A stretch of 10,999 bases of DNA, from positions 1-10,999 of the forward strand of contig JANPFV010000049.1 of assembly GCA_031423615.1 (NCBI GenBank). The letters are read 5' to 3'. Both the position numbers and the translations under genes were made by a program. Each line of letters begins with the position of its first letter. Position 1 is the stretch's first letter. Source of the DNA: JADLGJ01 sp031423615. Its GTDB lineage: Bacteria > Omnitrophota > Gorgyraeia > Zapsychrales > JANLHA01. The notes under the pieces were generated by a model. That model was not told where the DNA came from. It made no database searches and saw only the letters and a list, made by a program, of their open reading frames with translations. Below, one piece after another: positions 1 to 6,885 of this stretch.

Positions 1-21
1 TTCTGATATGTTCAATAGCAT
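1..21 (-). CDS. Possible start of the next operon gene (partial, first 7 codons)
   Basis: One nucleotide after the epimerase stop, the minus strand has an ATG at 21-19 that stays open to the window edge and would encode MLLNISE. The tight spacing matches the other junctions of this operon. No Shine-Dalgarno is visible upstream, and seven codons are far too few to recognise a family. It is listed only because an operon gene is expected here; it could equally be untranslated sequence. Confidence 0.2.
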
Positions 22-22
22 T

Positions 23-955
23 TTACGTATATTTTACCGTGCGGCGCAAGCCTTCTTCCAGGCTCACTGCAGGATGAAAGCCGAGAATTCTTTTAGCTTT
101 GGAAATATCAGCGGCACTCCGGTAAATATCTCCCATTCTCAGAGGAAGAAATTGCGGCGCGATATTCTTATTGAGAATGTGATTCAACGTTTTTGTTAAC
201 TCCAGAATGGTGTGGTCCTTACCGGATGCGACATTGATGACTTCATGTTTGATGTCAGGAACAGTCGCGGCCAAATAATTAGCCATCACGACATCATCGA
301 TATAAATAAAATCGCGCGATTGTCCTCCGTCGCCGAAAATCGGTGTGGGCCGGTCATTTTTAAGGCAATCGATGAATTTGGGAATAACGACGGAATATTC
401 ATCGTCCTTGGCTTGTCGGGGCCCGAACACATTAAAGTAACGTAACGCCACCGTGGAAAGTTCGAAGCTTTCCGAAAAAATCTTGCAGTAGTATTCTTTG
501 CATAATTTTGTTACCGCATAAGGTGAAAGCGGCACAGGCAAGGCGGTTTCTTTAAGCGGAAATTGGTCATTGTCTCCGTACACCGCACTCGATGAAGCAA
601 AGACGAAACGTTTTACACCATTTTTTTTTGCCGCTTCCAGCACGTTTACGGTCCCCTGGATATTGACTTCATTATAAGCGTTGGGAATTTTAAGCGATTC
701 AGGCACGGACTTGAGGCTGGCCTGGTGCAGAACAACATCGATTCCCACACAAGCCCGATCCACAATTACCAGGTCACGAACGTCGCCGCTTAATAATTCA
801 AATTGGTCTTTGCCCTGGTTCTGGGCCTGATTGAGGTTGTCTTTTTTGCCGGTCGTAAAGTTATCAAGAACACGGACAAAATGTCCTTGGGACAAAAGAA
901 AGTCCGCCAAGTTTGAACCGATAAACCCCGCCCCGCCGGTGATTAAGAATTTCAT
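23..955 (-). CDS. NAD-dependent UDP-sugar 4-epimerase-like protein (extended SDR, WbpP/GalE type)
   Basis: Predicted cytosolic extended short-chain dehydrogenase of 310 aa, full length for the family, that interconverts C4 epimers of a UDP-hexose or UDP-N-acetylhexosamine using bound NAD. Seen: the Rossmann GGAGFIG at residues 7-13, the Ser cluster SSS at 121-123, the catalytic Tyr146-x3-Lys150 in SPYAVTK, RYFNVFGPRQ at 172-181, and GDIYRSAADISKA near 275-287. The last block resembles the WbpP-type UDP-GlcNAc 4-epimerases. By motif alignment, Ser280 sits where E. coli GalE has Tyr299, and a small residue there is linked to acceptance of N-acetylated sugars. The ATG overlaps the stop of the upstream GT4 gene as ATGA. 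An AAGGAG lies 14 nt upstream, a rather long spacer. The gene carries an uninterrupted run of nine A (coding strand, 629-621). A dehydratase or a UDP-glucuronate 4-epimerase cannot be fully excluded, but an epimerase is the best call. Confidence 0.88.
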   Translation of the reverse strand: MKFLITGGAGFIGSNLADFLLSQGHFVRVLDNFTTGKKDNLNQAQNQGKDQFELLSGDVRDLVIVDRACVGIDVVLHQASLKSVPESLKIPNAYNEVNIQGTVNVLEAAKKNGVKRFVFASSSAVYGDNDQFPLKETALPVPLSPYAVTKLCKEYYCKIFSESFELSTVALRYFNVFGPRQAKDDEYSVVIPKFIDCLKNDRPTPIFGDGGQSRDFIYIDDVVMANYLAATVPDIKHEVINVASGKDHTILELTKTLNHILNKNIAPQFLPLRMGDIYRSAADISKAKRILGFHPAVSLEEGLRRTVKYT

Positions 956-2229
956 ATAATGGACTGTGGCTCCTTATTTTTCTTTATCCAGTGTAATTGT
1001 TTTTCATAAATTTGCAAATGAGCCGTCACTATGGATTTTTCTGAAAATTTATTTTCTATTTTTATTCGGGCTTGTTCTCCGGCGTTAAGTCGAGCTTTTT
1101 CGTCCGAAAGAAAATATTGCAGTCCTTGGGTCAGCGCGGCCACATTTCCCGGTTCAAAAAGATAGCCATTAATTTTATGATCGATCATGTCGGGAATTCC
1201 GCCGACGCGAGAGCCGATGACCGGAGTGCCACAGGACATACTTTCAGCGACGACATTGCCGAAAGTTTCTGCAATGCTTGGAGCCGTTGTTATATGGGCT
1301 AAATTATAAAGTTCGGCGAGTTTTTTGGGGTCAGCTATTTTTCCGAAATGGCGGTGGCGAATTCTCTTTTTATATTGACTCGGAAGATCACCTTTCCCAG
1401 CGACAAGGAGAACGATATTCGGATTAGACTCCTGTATGTCGATGAGACTTTGTAGCAAAGTTTTTAGCCCTTTAACCACAACATTGATGTCTCCGGCGAC
1501 AAATAAAAGTAAACGATCTTTTTCTGCGAAATCATAAGTTCGGCGTAATTGCAATTTATCGGAAACTTTGAATATTTCTGTGTCGACGATATTAGGGACC
1601 ACAACCGCCTTGTGTCCGGAGAGCATAGGACTTTGTTGGGCCAGAATAGTGAGCCAGATGGAGGGAGTAATGACTGAGAATTTAGTCTCATGATAAATTT
1701 TGTTTTTAATTCTCCATTGCATGGGGCAAGAGTCCCAGGCTAAGGGAATAAAAGTGAATAACTGAGGACAGCCTCCTTTGCAACCAGTCTTCCATTTTTC
1801 ACATTCTTGAGAATAAAAACAATGCCCGGTCAACGGCCACATATCGTGCAAGGTCCAAACGAGCGGTTTGGTCCGGCCGATGTTTAAAAAATCGAGAGGA
1901 AAATTTTTAAACGGCCAGTGCAAATTATGGCAATGAATGATGTCGGCTTGCTTGATCAGTGGATGATTTTCCAGGTCTTTGGCAAAAAATGAAAAAACGT
2001 TTTGCGGTCCAAATGTGTTGATCCCCAGTTCGATGACGTTTTGAAGCTGGCGAAGAACCTTGGGTTGTTTCTCAGGGATGAGAGAGACAACGTCCGTATC
2101 CGTCGACGTTTTTTCTGCGACGAGCATATGGGATATGTGGCCCGCCTTTTTCAACGCGGAATGCAGACGGAACGCAGCAATTCCGGCCCCATGGCGTAGA
2201 TCAGCAGTAGAAATGTGGAGGATATTCAT
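952..2229 (-). CDS. GT4-family glycosyltransferase (GT-B fold), four-cysteine type
   Basis: Retaining glycosyltransferase of 425 aa expected to move a sugar from a nucleotide donor to a lipid-linked glycan on the cytoplasmic face of the membrane. The N-terminal half begins MNILHIS with a glycine-containing acceptor loop (GAGIAAFRL, 14-22). WTLHDMWPLTGHC at 125-137 is followed by Cys143, Cys150 and Cys154 ending in CPQL. The C-terminal donor half holds VPNIVD at 211-216, VAGKGD at 276-281, the GT4 EX7E pair Glu321/Glu329 in ETFGNVVAE, and CGTPVIGSRVGGIPDMI at 333-349. Its nearest relative in the window is the other GT4 gene at 4646-5890, which shares the cysteine block and the SVITPSxWL segment. 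Both ends are ATGA overlaps with neighbours, arguing for translational coupling. Donor and linkage cannot be read from the sequence. WcaC-like or other mannosyl/galactosyl GT4 roles are possible. Confidence 0.9.
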   Translation of the reverse strand: MNILHISTADLRHGAGIAAFRLHSALKKAGHISHMLVAEKTSTDTDVVSLIPEKQPKVLRQLQNVIELGINTFGPQNVFSFFAKDLENHPLIKQADIIHCHNLHWPFKNFPLDFLNIGRTKPLVWTLHDMWPLTGHCFYSQECEKWKTGCKGGCPQLFTFIPLAWDSCPMQWRIKNKIYHETKFSVITPSIWLTILAQQSPMLSGHKAVVVPNIVDTEIFKVSDKLQLRRTYDFAEKDRLLLFVAGDINVVVKGLKTLLQSLIDIQESNPNIVLLVAGKGDLPSQYKKRIRHRHFGKIADPKKLAELYNLAHITTAPSIAETFGNVVAESMSCGTPVIGSRVGGIPDMIDHKINGYLFEPGNVAALTQGLQYFLSDEKARLNAGEQARIKIENKFSEKSIVTAHLQIYEKQLHWIKKNKEPQSII

Positions 2230-2999
2230 GGTTTGGTTTTGACTTTAAAATATTTCTTAAAACTACCGCGATTCAAAGCTCCTATGAAAAGATCAATTGC
2301 CCAGTACCACTGCCACCACCGTAAATATTTAAGGCTCCGTAGCCGTTCTTTTAGGAATTTATCTATGTGAACACTACTAAACCCTCCCAGTGGAGTATTC
2401 AAAATTAAATTATTCATGTATCCAAAAGGAATTTTATGTTGATAAGCTTTAAAAATCAGATCGAAATCTGCCATTATTTTATAGGACTCGTCAAAATAAC
2501 CAATTTGTTCAAAAACGGAACGATCGAAAAAGGCTCTTTGTTGAGAAAACATATTACTAAAGAGATAACGGGCATTTTTAACTTTGCCCATGCAGGTTTT
2601 TTCATTGCTGATCCACATTCCCGAGGGATTGATGGGCTGGATATTTCCATAAATTATTTTGCAATCCGGATATTTTTGTGAGTACTTTACAGCTTGGGCT
2701 ATGACATGGGGATTAACAAATTCGTCCCCGGCATTGGGAAAATAGATAAGCTGTCCATGGCTTAATCGAATCCCCTTATTCATGGCGTCATAAATGCCGC
2801 GATCGGGTTCAGAAATGATGCGTATTTTGTCCTGATATTCTTTCAGGATGTCTAATGTGCCATCGGTCGATCTGCCGTCGATAATAAGATACTCTATGTT
2901 GGGATATGTCTGTGACAAAATCGATCGGATGGTTCCTTCGATTAAATCCTTAGCATTGAGGCAGGCGGTGATAATGGTGACTTTAAGGTCAGTGTTCAT
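2226..2999 (-). CDS. GT2-family glycosyltransferase (GT-A fold, WcaE-like)
   Basis: Inverting GT-A transferase of 257 aa, typical for the short single-domain GT2 group. Seen in order: the N-terminal VTIITACLNA strand at 7-16, the nucleotide-binding DGRSTDGT at 41-48, SEPDRGIYDAMNKG at 63-76, the metal-site NAGD at 89-92 standing in place of a canonical DxD, an acceptor-side QQRAFFDR at 153-160, and ADFDLIFK at 177-184 with the likely catalytic acidic residue. The group resembles the colanic acid enzyme WcaE and relatives, which add one sugar to a lipid-linked intermediate. The C-terminus is basic and aromatic (RWWQWYW, 227-233), which could lie on the membrane surface. It overlaps both neighbours by ATGA. 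The gene is AT-rich (about 34% G+C by hand count over 2281-2520), unlike the methyltransferase just upstream. The sugar donor is unknown. Confidence 0.9.
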   Translation of the reverse strand: MNTDLKVTIITACLNAKDLIEGTIRSILSQTYPNIEYLIIDGRSTDGTLDILKEYQDKIRIISEPDRGIYDAMNKGIRLSHGQLIYFPNAGDEFVNPHVIAQAVKYSQKYPDCKIIYGNIQPINPSGMWISNEKTCMGKVKNARYLFSNMFSQQRAFFDRSVFEQIGYFDESYKIMADFDLIFKAYQHKIPFGYMNNLILNTPLGGFSSVHIDKFLKERLRSLKYLRWWQWYWAIDLFIGALNRGSFKKYFKVKTKP

Positions 3000-3769
3000 G
3001 GCTGATGCTTTCTGGCAAAAAATATTTTCCGGTAATTTGTGGCAAGATCCCGCTTGGAAAGCACGGGAGGAAACAATGTATGTTGACGGACGATTTCTGG
3101 ATCAAAGCATTTTTTATCAATGGATGTCACTTTAAAGCCAAATGTCTCTACCACCGATGGAAAATCGTTGCCGTATATCCGCAGGTGGTCCCCTTGCCCG
3201 AAAATTCGTTCGCGGTCCTTGGGAGACGTGACGGCTGGATATTCGAGTGTCTGCGGCAAAGCGTCCTTTTGCGGGACGGTGAATATGGCGATGCCGGTAT
3301 CGCTTAAGACGCGGTGAATTTCACGCAAAGCTTTTTTGTCGTCGCCAACATGCTCCAGGACATCACAAGCGATTAAAAGATCGAAAGAGGCGTCGGGGAT
3401 ATTCATGTCGGTAATATCAAGGTTGAGATCGACCGCTTTTTGTAAATAATCGGCGGTCACATACTCTTTTGCCTTTTTGCGAAGAATTTCGCTTAAGATT
3501 TCTTCCGGGGCAAAATGCAGGAGACGTTTATCGTTCATGATCTTTTCAAATGACCATTCCGGGAGGAACGTTAAGGCCGCCAATAATAACCGATGACGAA
3601 CCTGCGACCGGCACCGTGGGCAAACAACCTGTTTATGCCAATCGTCGTCGACAAAGTATTTTCCTGCCCAAAGGCAAATATTACATTTCACATTTTGGGG
3701 ATGTGTCGCAAAGAACTGTATATCAATTTCGTAGATGCGACGTAAGATTTTTTTAATTAAAGTGATCAC
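2996..3769 (-). CDS. Class I SAM methyltransferase with N-terminal zinc ribbon (GTG start)
   Basis: Probable methyltransferase of 257 aa. The N-terminus has two CxxC knuckles, Cys29/Cys32 (CNIC) and Cys50/Cys53 (CPRC), followed by SQVRHRLL; this looks like a small zinc-binding module. The Rossmann part follows: LLHFAPE at 83-89 replaces the usual glycine-rich motif I, TADYLQ at 105-110 gives the acidic strand-2 residue, and FDLLIACDVLEHVGDD at 129-144 with HRVLSDTGIAIFTVP at 152-166 is typical of methyltransferase type 11. This architecture is familiar from glycan loci, but the substrate is not known. The start codon is GTG at 3769-3767; the next in-frame Met is Met78, beyond the zinc ribbon, so GTG is the supported start. 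It follows the tandem stop TAA TAA of the preceding gene with no good Shine-Dalgarno, so re-initiation is likely. The end overlaps the GT2 gene as ATGA. G+C is high (about 53% over 3181-3420). Confidence 0.82.
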   Translation of the reverse strand: MITLIKKILRRIYEIDIQFFATHPQNVKCNICLWAGKYFVDDDWHKQVVCPRCRSQVRHRLLLAALTFLPEWSFEKIMNDKRLLHFAPEEILSEILRKKAKEYVTADYLQKAVDLNLDITDMNIPDASFDLLIACDVLEHVGDDKKALREIHRVLSDTGIAIFTVPQKDALPQTLEYPAVTSPKDRERIFGQGDHLRIYGNDFPSVVETFGFKVTSIDKKCFDPEIVRQHTLFPPVLSKRDLATNYRKIFFARKHQP

Positions 3770-3772
3770 TTA

Positions 3773-4585
3773 TTATTTTTTTGTGAGGACAACCATGGGG
3801 TATTGAAAATATCTTACAAAAAAGCCAGGGAACTTATTTTCCAGGTTAAACAGTATTGCCAGGGCCTTCTCCCCTATGGTGTTATTGGGTATTAGTTTTT
3901 TCTGCGTATTTGAACCAAATGAACGCCAAGGAAAAATTTTTACATCGGCAATATCTTTAAATCTGTTCCACCATTCAAGCGGATGTGTGTAAATGTATAA
4001 AGTAGACTCTGCCTCCTTAGCTGACGGGGTCCTTTTCAAGCTGCGGCCGGTTTTGCCTATCCAGCGAAAGAGCCCTTCAAGTCCCGAGATGAGGGTCTGG
4101 GGATTATTATAAACAATGATCACCGGCTTTTCGACCTTCGTAATAGCGACCAGTTTACGTACAGCCGCTTCTTGTTTGTCTTTATCCATGTGATAAATGG
4201 TATGCAGACTAATAGCGCAATCGAAAAAGTTTTCTTCAAAAGCAAGATCAAAGAAGGAGCCGTGTAGGAAAACCCCATGTTCCCCGATTTTAGCCCGCGC
4301 CTGTTCTAATGCCCTTAAGGACAAATCGACACAGTATCTTTTCTTGAAGTTTTGGGAGTATACTAAATACTCCCGGTATTGGATTGGACCCGATGCCATA
4401 TCAAGAATATTCTCGCCCTGCTCGGGTATGTGACGTAAAACTCTCAGCCGGCATTTGCTGATATAATCAGCGGCATGTTTGCGTAGGTCTTCCCAGCGCC
4501 GTGCATCTTCGGAGATTTCCCCTTCCTTTTCCCAACCTACGGTATTATAAAATTTTGAGACCTTATTTTCAGCGTCGTCAATCAT
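3773..4585 (-). CDS. Class I SAM-dependent methyltransferase
   Basis: Protein of 270 aa with a Rossmann-type SAM fold. ENILDMASGP at 58-67 is a motif I in which Ala-Ser-Gly replaces the common GxGxG; RYCVDLS at 83-89 supplies the acidic ribose-binding Asp87; GSFFDLAFEENFFDCAISLH at 109-128 covers the motif after it. An N-terminal helical cap (about 1-55, starting KVSKFYNTVGWEKE) is common in small-molecule and sugar methyltransferases. The C-terminal part from about 165 is basic and aromatic with no assignable domain. It is separated by 60 nt from the GT4 gene upstream, one of the two largest gaps in the operon. ATG at 4585 is the first start after an in-frame stop at 4612-4610; no convincing Shine-Dalgarno precedes it. 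It ends in TAA TAA, directly abutting the GTG of the next gene. It probably methylates a sugar or lipid-linked glycan, but the substrate is not determinable. Confidence 0.8.
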   Translation of the reverse strand: MIDDAENKVSKFYNTVGWEKEGEISEDARRWEDLRKHAADYISKCRLRVLRHIPEQGENILDMASGPIQYREYLVYSQNFKKRYCVDLSLRALEQARAKIGEHGVFLHGSFFDLAFEENFFDCAISLHTIYHMDKDKQEAAVRKLVAITKVEKPVIIVYNNPQTLISGLEGLFRWIGKTGRSLKRTPSAKEAESTLYIYTHPLEWWNRFKDIADVKIFPWRSFGSNTQKKLIPNNTIGEKALAILFNLENKFPGFFVRYFQYPMVVLTKK

Positions 4586-4645
4586 GGCTTCAATGGATCC
4601 GTTTGAGTTTTAGTTCTATTTTTGACCATGTTTTTGACGATGTTG
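4586..4645 (-). other. 60-nt intergenic gap with an 8-nt direct repeat
   Basis: This is the largest internal gap of the operon. On the minus strand it reads as A-rich sequence with GTCAAAAA twice (4638-4631 and 4626-4619), separated by CATG. No hairpin followed by a T-run and no clear promoter hexamer pair is visible. It may be a simple spacer, a weak internal promoter or a scar where gene cassettes were joined. Confidence 0.4.
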
Positions 4646-5890
4646 TTATCGTTGGAGTTCATGGTATAAACTTAAATAAGATTTTCTTAATTGTTCAAGA
4701 GAGAAATTTTCTTCGCATTTTTTGCGCGCTTTGAGTGCCAATTGGACATAACGTCCCTTATCTTCCAGGCACCACTTGATCCCGGCCGCAATGTCTTCAA
4801 TAGAAAAAGGTTTAGCTAAATAACCATTGATCTGATGTTCAATGATATCTGGAATCCCCCCTACATGAAAAGCAACAGCCGGGGTCCCGCAGGCCAAAGA
4901 TTCCATGACGGTGAAAGGAAGGTTTTCCTGTCTTGACAAGAGAAGCGTTAAATCAACCGCTTGGTAGAGTTGAGCAATTCTTCGCTCATCTTTTAAAGTT
5001 CCCAAGTCATGTACGGGAAAAATACGATTGGTGTTTTTCTTTACCTTTTTTGTGCCGAGGATAAGAAATTCGAGATCCGTGAGCCCGGCGTTCTTTAAAT
5101 CTTTAAAAAGCGCATCGAATAAATGAAGCCCTTTGTTGGGGTCGCTTTCTATGCCGAATGCTGATAGCAAAATTAATTTTTTGTTTTCCGGTAATCCTAA
5201 TCTTTTGCGTTCCTCTTTCCTGTCGCTTGGACAAAATATTTCAAGATCAATTCCATTGGGTATCACCCGGATGGGCCAGTTCTTTAGGAGCGAACTTTTT
5301 TGAGCGCAGGACGCCAGCCACCGGCTCGGCGTAATGACAGATAATTTGATCTTGGCGTAGGCCGATTTCTTTCGTTCCCAGGTTTTATAGGATAAGTCTG
5401 TCAACTCCGAACTTCCTAATTGTGGACATGCCCCACAATGTTGCTCATATTTAGTGCAATCAGACGGGAGGTGGCATCCGCCGGTAAAAACCCATGAGTC
5501 ATGAAGCGTCCAGACAATGGGGCACTTGATCCTTTCATATTCTTCGATCGGGATAAACCCGAAATTTATCCAATGAAAATGCACAATGTCCGGATTAAGG
5601 TTATTTATAAGCGAACTCAATTTAGTCGGTAGCCGGTTTAAAGAAAATAACATGCGTTTTCGCTTGGGATAGAATCGCAGAACAAAACTATCCAGTAAAT
5701 ACAACAGCGTCGTGGTTGCGTGCGAAAATGTCGGCCAAGGACAAAGAACATCCGGATCGGAAGATGCTTTTGTACTTACGAGGTAGTTTACGACAACTCC
5801 TTTTTGAGTACGTAAACTTTGGAATAGACGTAAGGCAGCCTTAGCAGCGCCACCCATGGATTGATTTGTATTAACGATAACGATTTTCAT
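4646..5890 (-). CDS. GT4-family glycosyltransferase (GT-B fold), four-cysteine type
   Basis: Retaining glycosyltransferase of 414 aa, normal length for GT4. The N-terminal half starts MKIVIVNTN with the acceptor loop SMGGAAKAALRL at 11-22. HFHWINF at 104-110 and VWTLHDSWVFTGGCH at 126-140 lead into a cysteine block with Cys139, Cys145, Cys152 and Cys155 ending CPQL. The donor half has SVITPSRWL at 184-192, IPNGIDLEIF at 210-219, the EX7E pair Glu322/Glu330 in ENLPFTVME, and CGTPAVAFHVGGIPDII at 334-350. The ATG overlaps the deacetylase stop by one base (TAATG), so translation is probably coupled. It shares its cysteine block and several motifs with the GT4 at 952-2229, yet differs over most of its length, so it is a diverged paralogue more likely to make a different linkage than a recent duplicate. 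Donor and acceptor are unknown. Confidence 0.9.
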   Translation of the reverse strand: MKIVIVNTNQSMGGAAKAALRLFQSLRTQKGVVVNYLVSTKASSDPDVLCPWPTFSHATTTLLYLLDSFVLRFYPKRKRMLFSLNRLPTKLSSLINNLNPDIVHFHWINFGFIPIEEYERIKCPIVWTLHDSWVFTGGCHLPSDCTKYEQHCGACPQLGSSELTDLSYKTWERKKSAYAKIKLSVITPSRWLASCAQKSSLLKNWPIRVIPNGIDLEIFCPSDRKEERKRLGLPENKKLILLSAFGIESDPNKGLHLFDALFKDLKNAGLTDLEFLILGTKKVKKNTNRIFPVHDLGTLKDERRIAQLYQAVDLTLLLSRQENLPFTVMESLACGTPAVAFHVGGIPDIIEHQINGYLAKPFSIEDIAAGIKWCLEDKGRYVQLALKARKKCEENFSLEQLRKSYLSLYHELQR

Positions 5891-6885
5891 TAATGGTGAA
5901 AGAATTGTTTGATTTCTTGTTTAAATGTTTTTAAGTCCCAATCCCGGACGAGTATTCTGGGGAGTTGGTGCGCGTTAGTCCACCGATGGACCTGCCCGTA
6001 ATAATTGCCCATGACCATTTTGAATTTGAGTTGCTTGACGATTTTGACGCTGTCGGCATTGTAATCAGCTTTCCCTCCAAAGGGATAGGAAAAATATTCA
6101 ACCGGCCGGCCGGTGATTCTTTCCAGACGGCTTTGCGACTTTTGAATATCGGCCAATTGTTCGTCATAGGACAATGAAGATAATGTGCCGTGCGTGTCGG
6201 TGTGCGTCCCGATGACCGCGCTTTGGGATTGGCTCATTTTAAGGATTTCCTCTTCGGTCATCACCCGGTGGGTTTCGCGGCCCTGCTCTTTTAGACTTGC
6301 CCATTGGTACAGTTTTTGCAGCGCCTCTTCCCGTTCCGCAAACTTTAGGGGTTTGAGGATCGGATGAATTCTTTGATATGTGAGATATTTGTTTTCTTCA
6401 GAAGTGTTGAATTGGTATTGGTGTCCTCGTATTGCCAGCGAACACGCTGGCGGCAGTACAGCGTCGGTCAAAAAAATACGCTCTAGGTCATCCCACCAGA
6501 ATTCACGGGGAGTTCCAATGTTTCCAGTAGCAACAAAGAACACCGCTTGGGTATTAAGTTTTTCAAGGACAGGCAAGGCTTGATAGAGATTATCAGCGTA
6601 TCCGTCATCAAAAGTCAGTAGAAGACTTTTCTTGGGAAAGATCTTTCCTTGCCGCAGGATGTTATGGAATTCTTCAACGGTCAGGACGGAATAATTTTTT
6701 TTAAGAAAATCAATTTGCTGATAAAAGTTGTCGGGGTTTACGGCAAGCAATTGCGGATCACGCACAAGATCGGCGACTCTGTGGTAAAGAAGGATGACGG
6801 CCGGAGAATCGATGCGATTGAGAAAACCACGAACAGTTTGCCCCATAAAAATAACACTTTGGGATAGGGGCGAGATGGCTGTCAT
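5890..6885 (-). CDS. Polysaccharide deacetylase family protein (NodB domain, CE4)
   Basis: Metal-dependent deacetylase of 331 aa that would remove acetyl groups from N-acetylhexosamine units. Seen: the strand VILLYHRV at 30-37, then TFDDGYADN at 91-99 with Asp93 as presumed catalytic base and Asp94 as metal ligand, AVFFVATGNI at 114-123, the metal-binding His228-x3-His232 in GTHTDTHG, YFSYPFGG at 264-271 in the place of motif 3, and PRILVRDWD at 309-317. FWWDDLERI at 129-137 lies in an insertion between motifs 1 and 2, a layout common in deacetylases of exopolysaccharide loci. No clear signal peptide or membrane helix is seen at the N-terminus, so a cytosolic site acting on a lipid-linked or nucleotide-linked precursor is possible. 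It starts inside the FkbM gene's stop (ATGA) and ends in the start of the GT4 gene. An O-deacetylase or an inactive relative is less likely, given intact ligands. Confidence 0.9.
   Translation of the reverse strand: MTAISPLSQSVIFMGQTVRGFLNRIDSPAVILLYHRVADLVRDPQLLAVNPDNFYQQIDFLKKNYSVLTVEEFHNILRQGKIFPKKSLLLTFDDGYADNLYQALPVLEKLNTQAVFFVATGNIGTPREFWWDDLERIFLTDAVLPPACSLAIRGHQYQFNTSEENKYLTYQRIHPILKPLKFAEREEALQKLYQWASLKEQGRETHRVMTEEEILKMSQSQSAVIGTHTDTHGTLSSLSYDEQLADIQKSQSRLERITGRPVEYFSYPFGGKADYNADSVKIVKQLKFKMVMGNYYGQVHRWTNAHQLPRILVRDWDLKTFKQEIKQFFHH

Noticed and set aside
1072..1302. Plus-strand open frame inside the second GT4
   Set aside because: It is a shadow of the GT4 donor domain, with no Shine-Dalgarno and no recognisable protein motif.
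3005..3307. 100-codon plus-strand open frame
   Set aside because: It lies antisense to the zinc-ribbon methyltransferase, shows no family motif, and the minus-strand gene has strong motifs over the same stretch.
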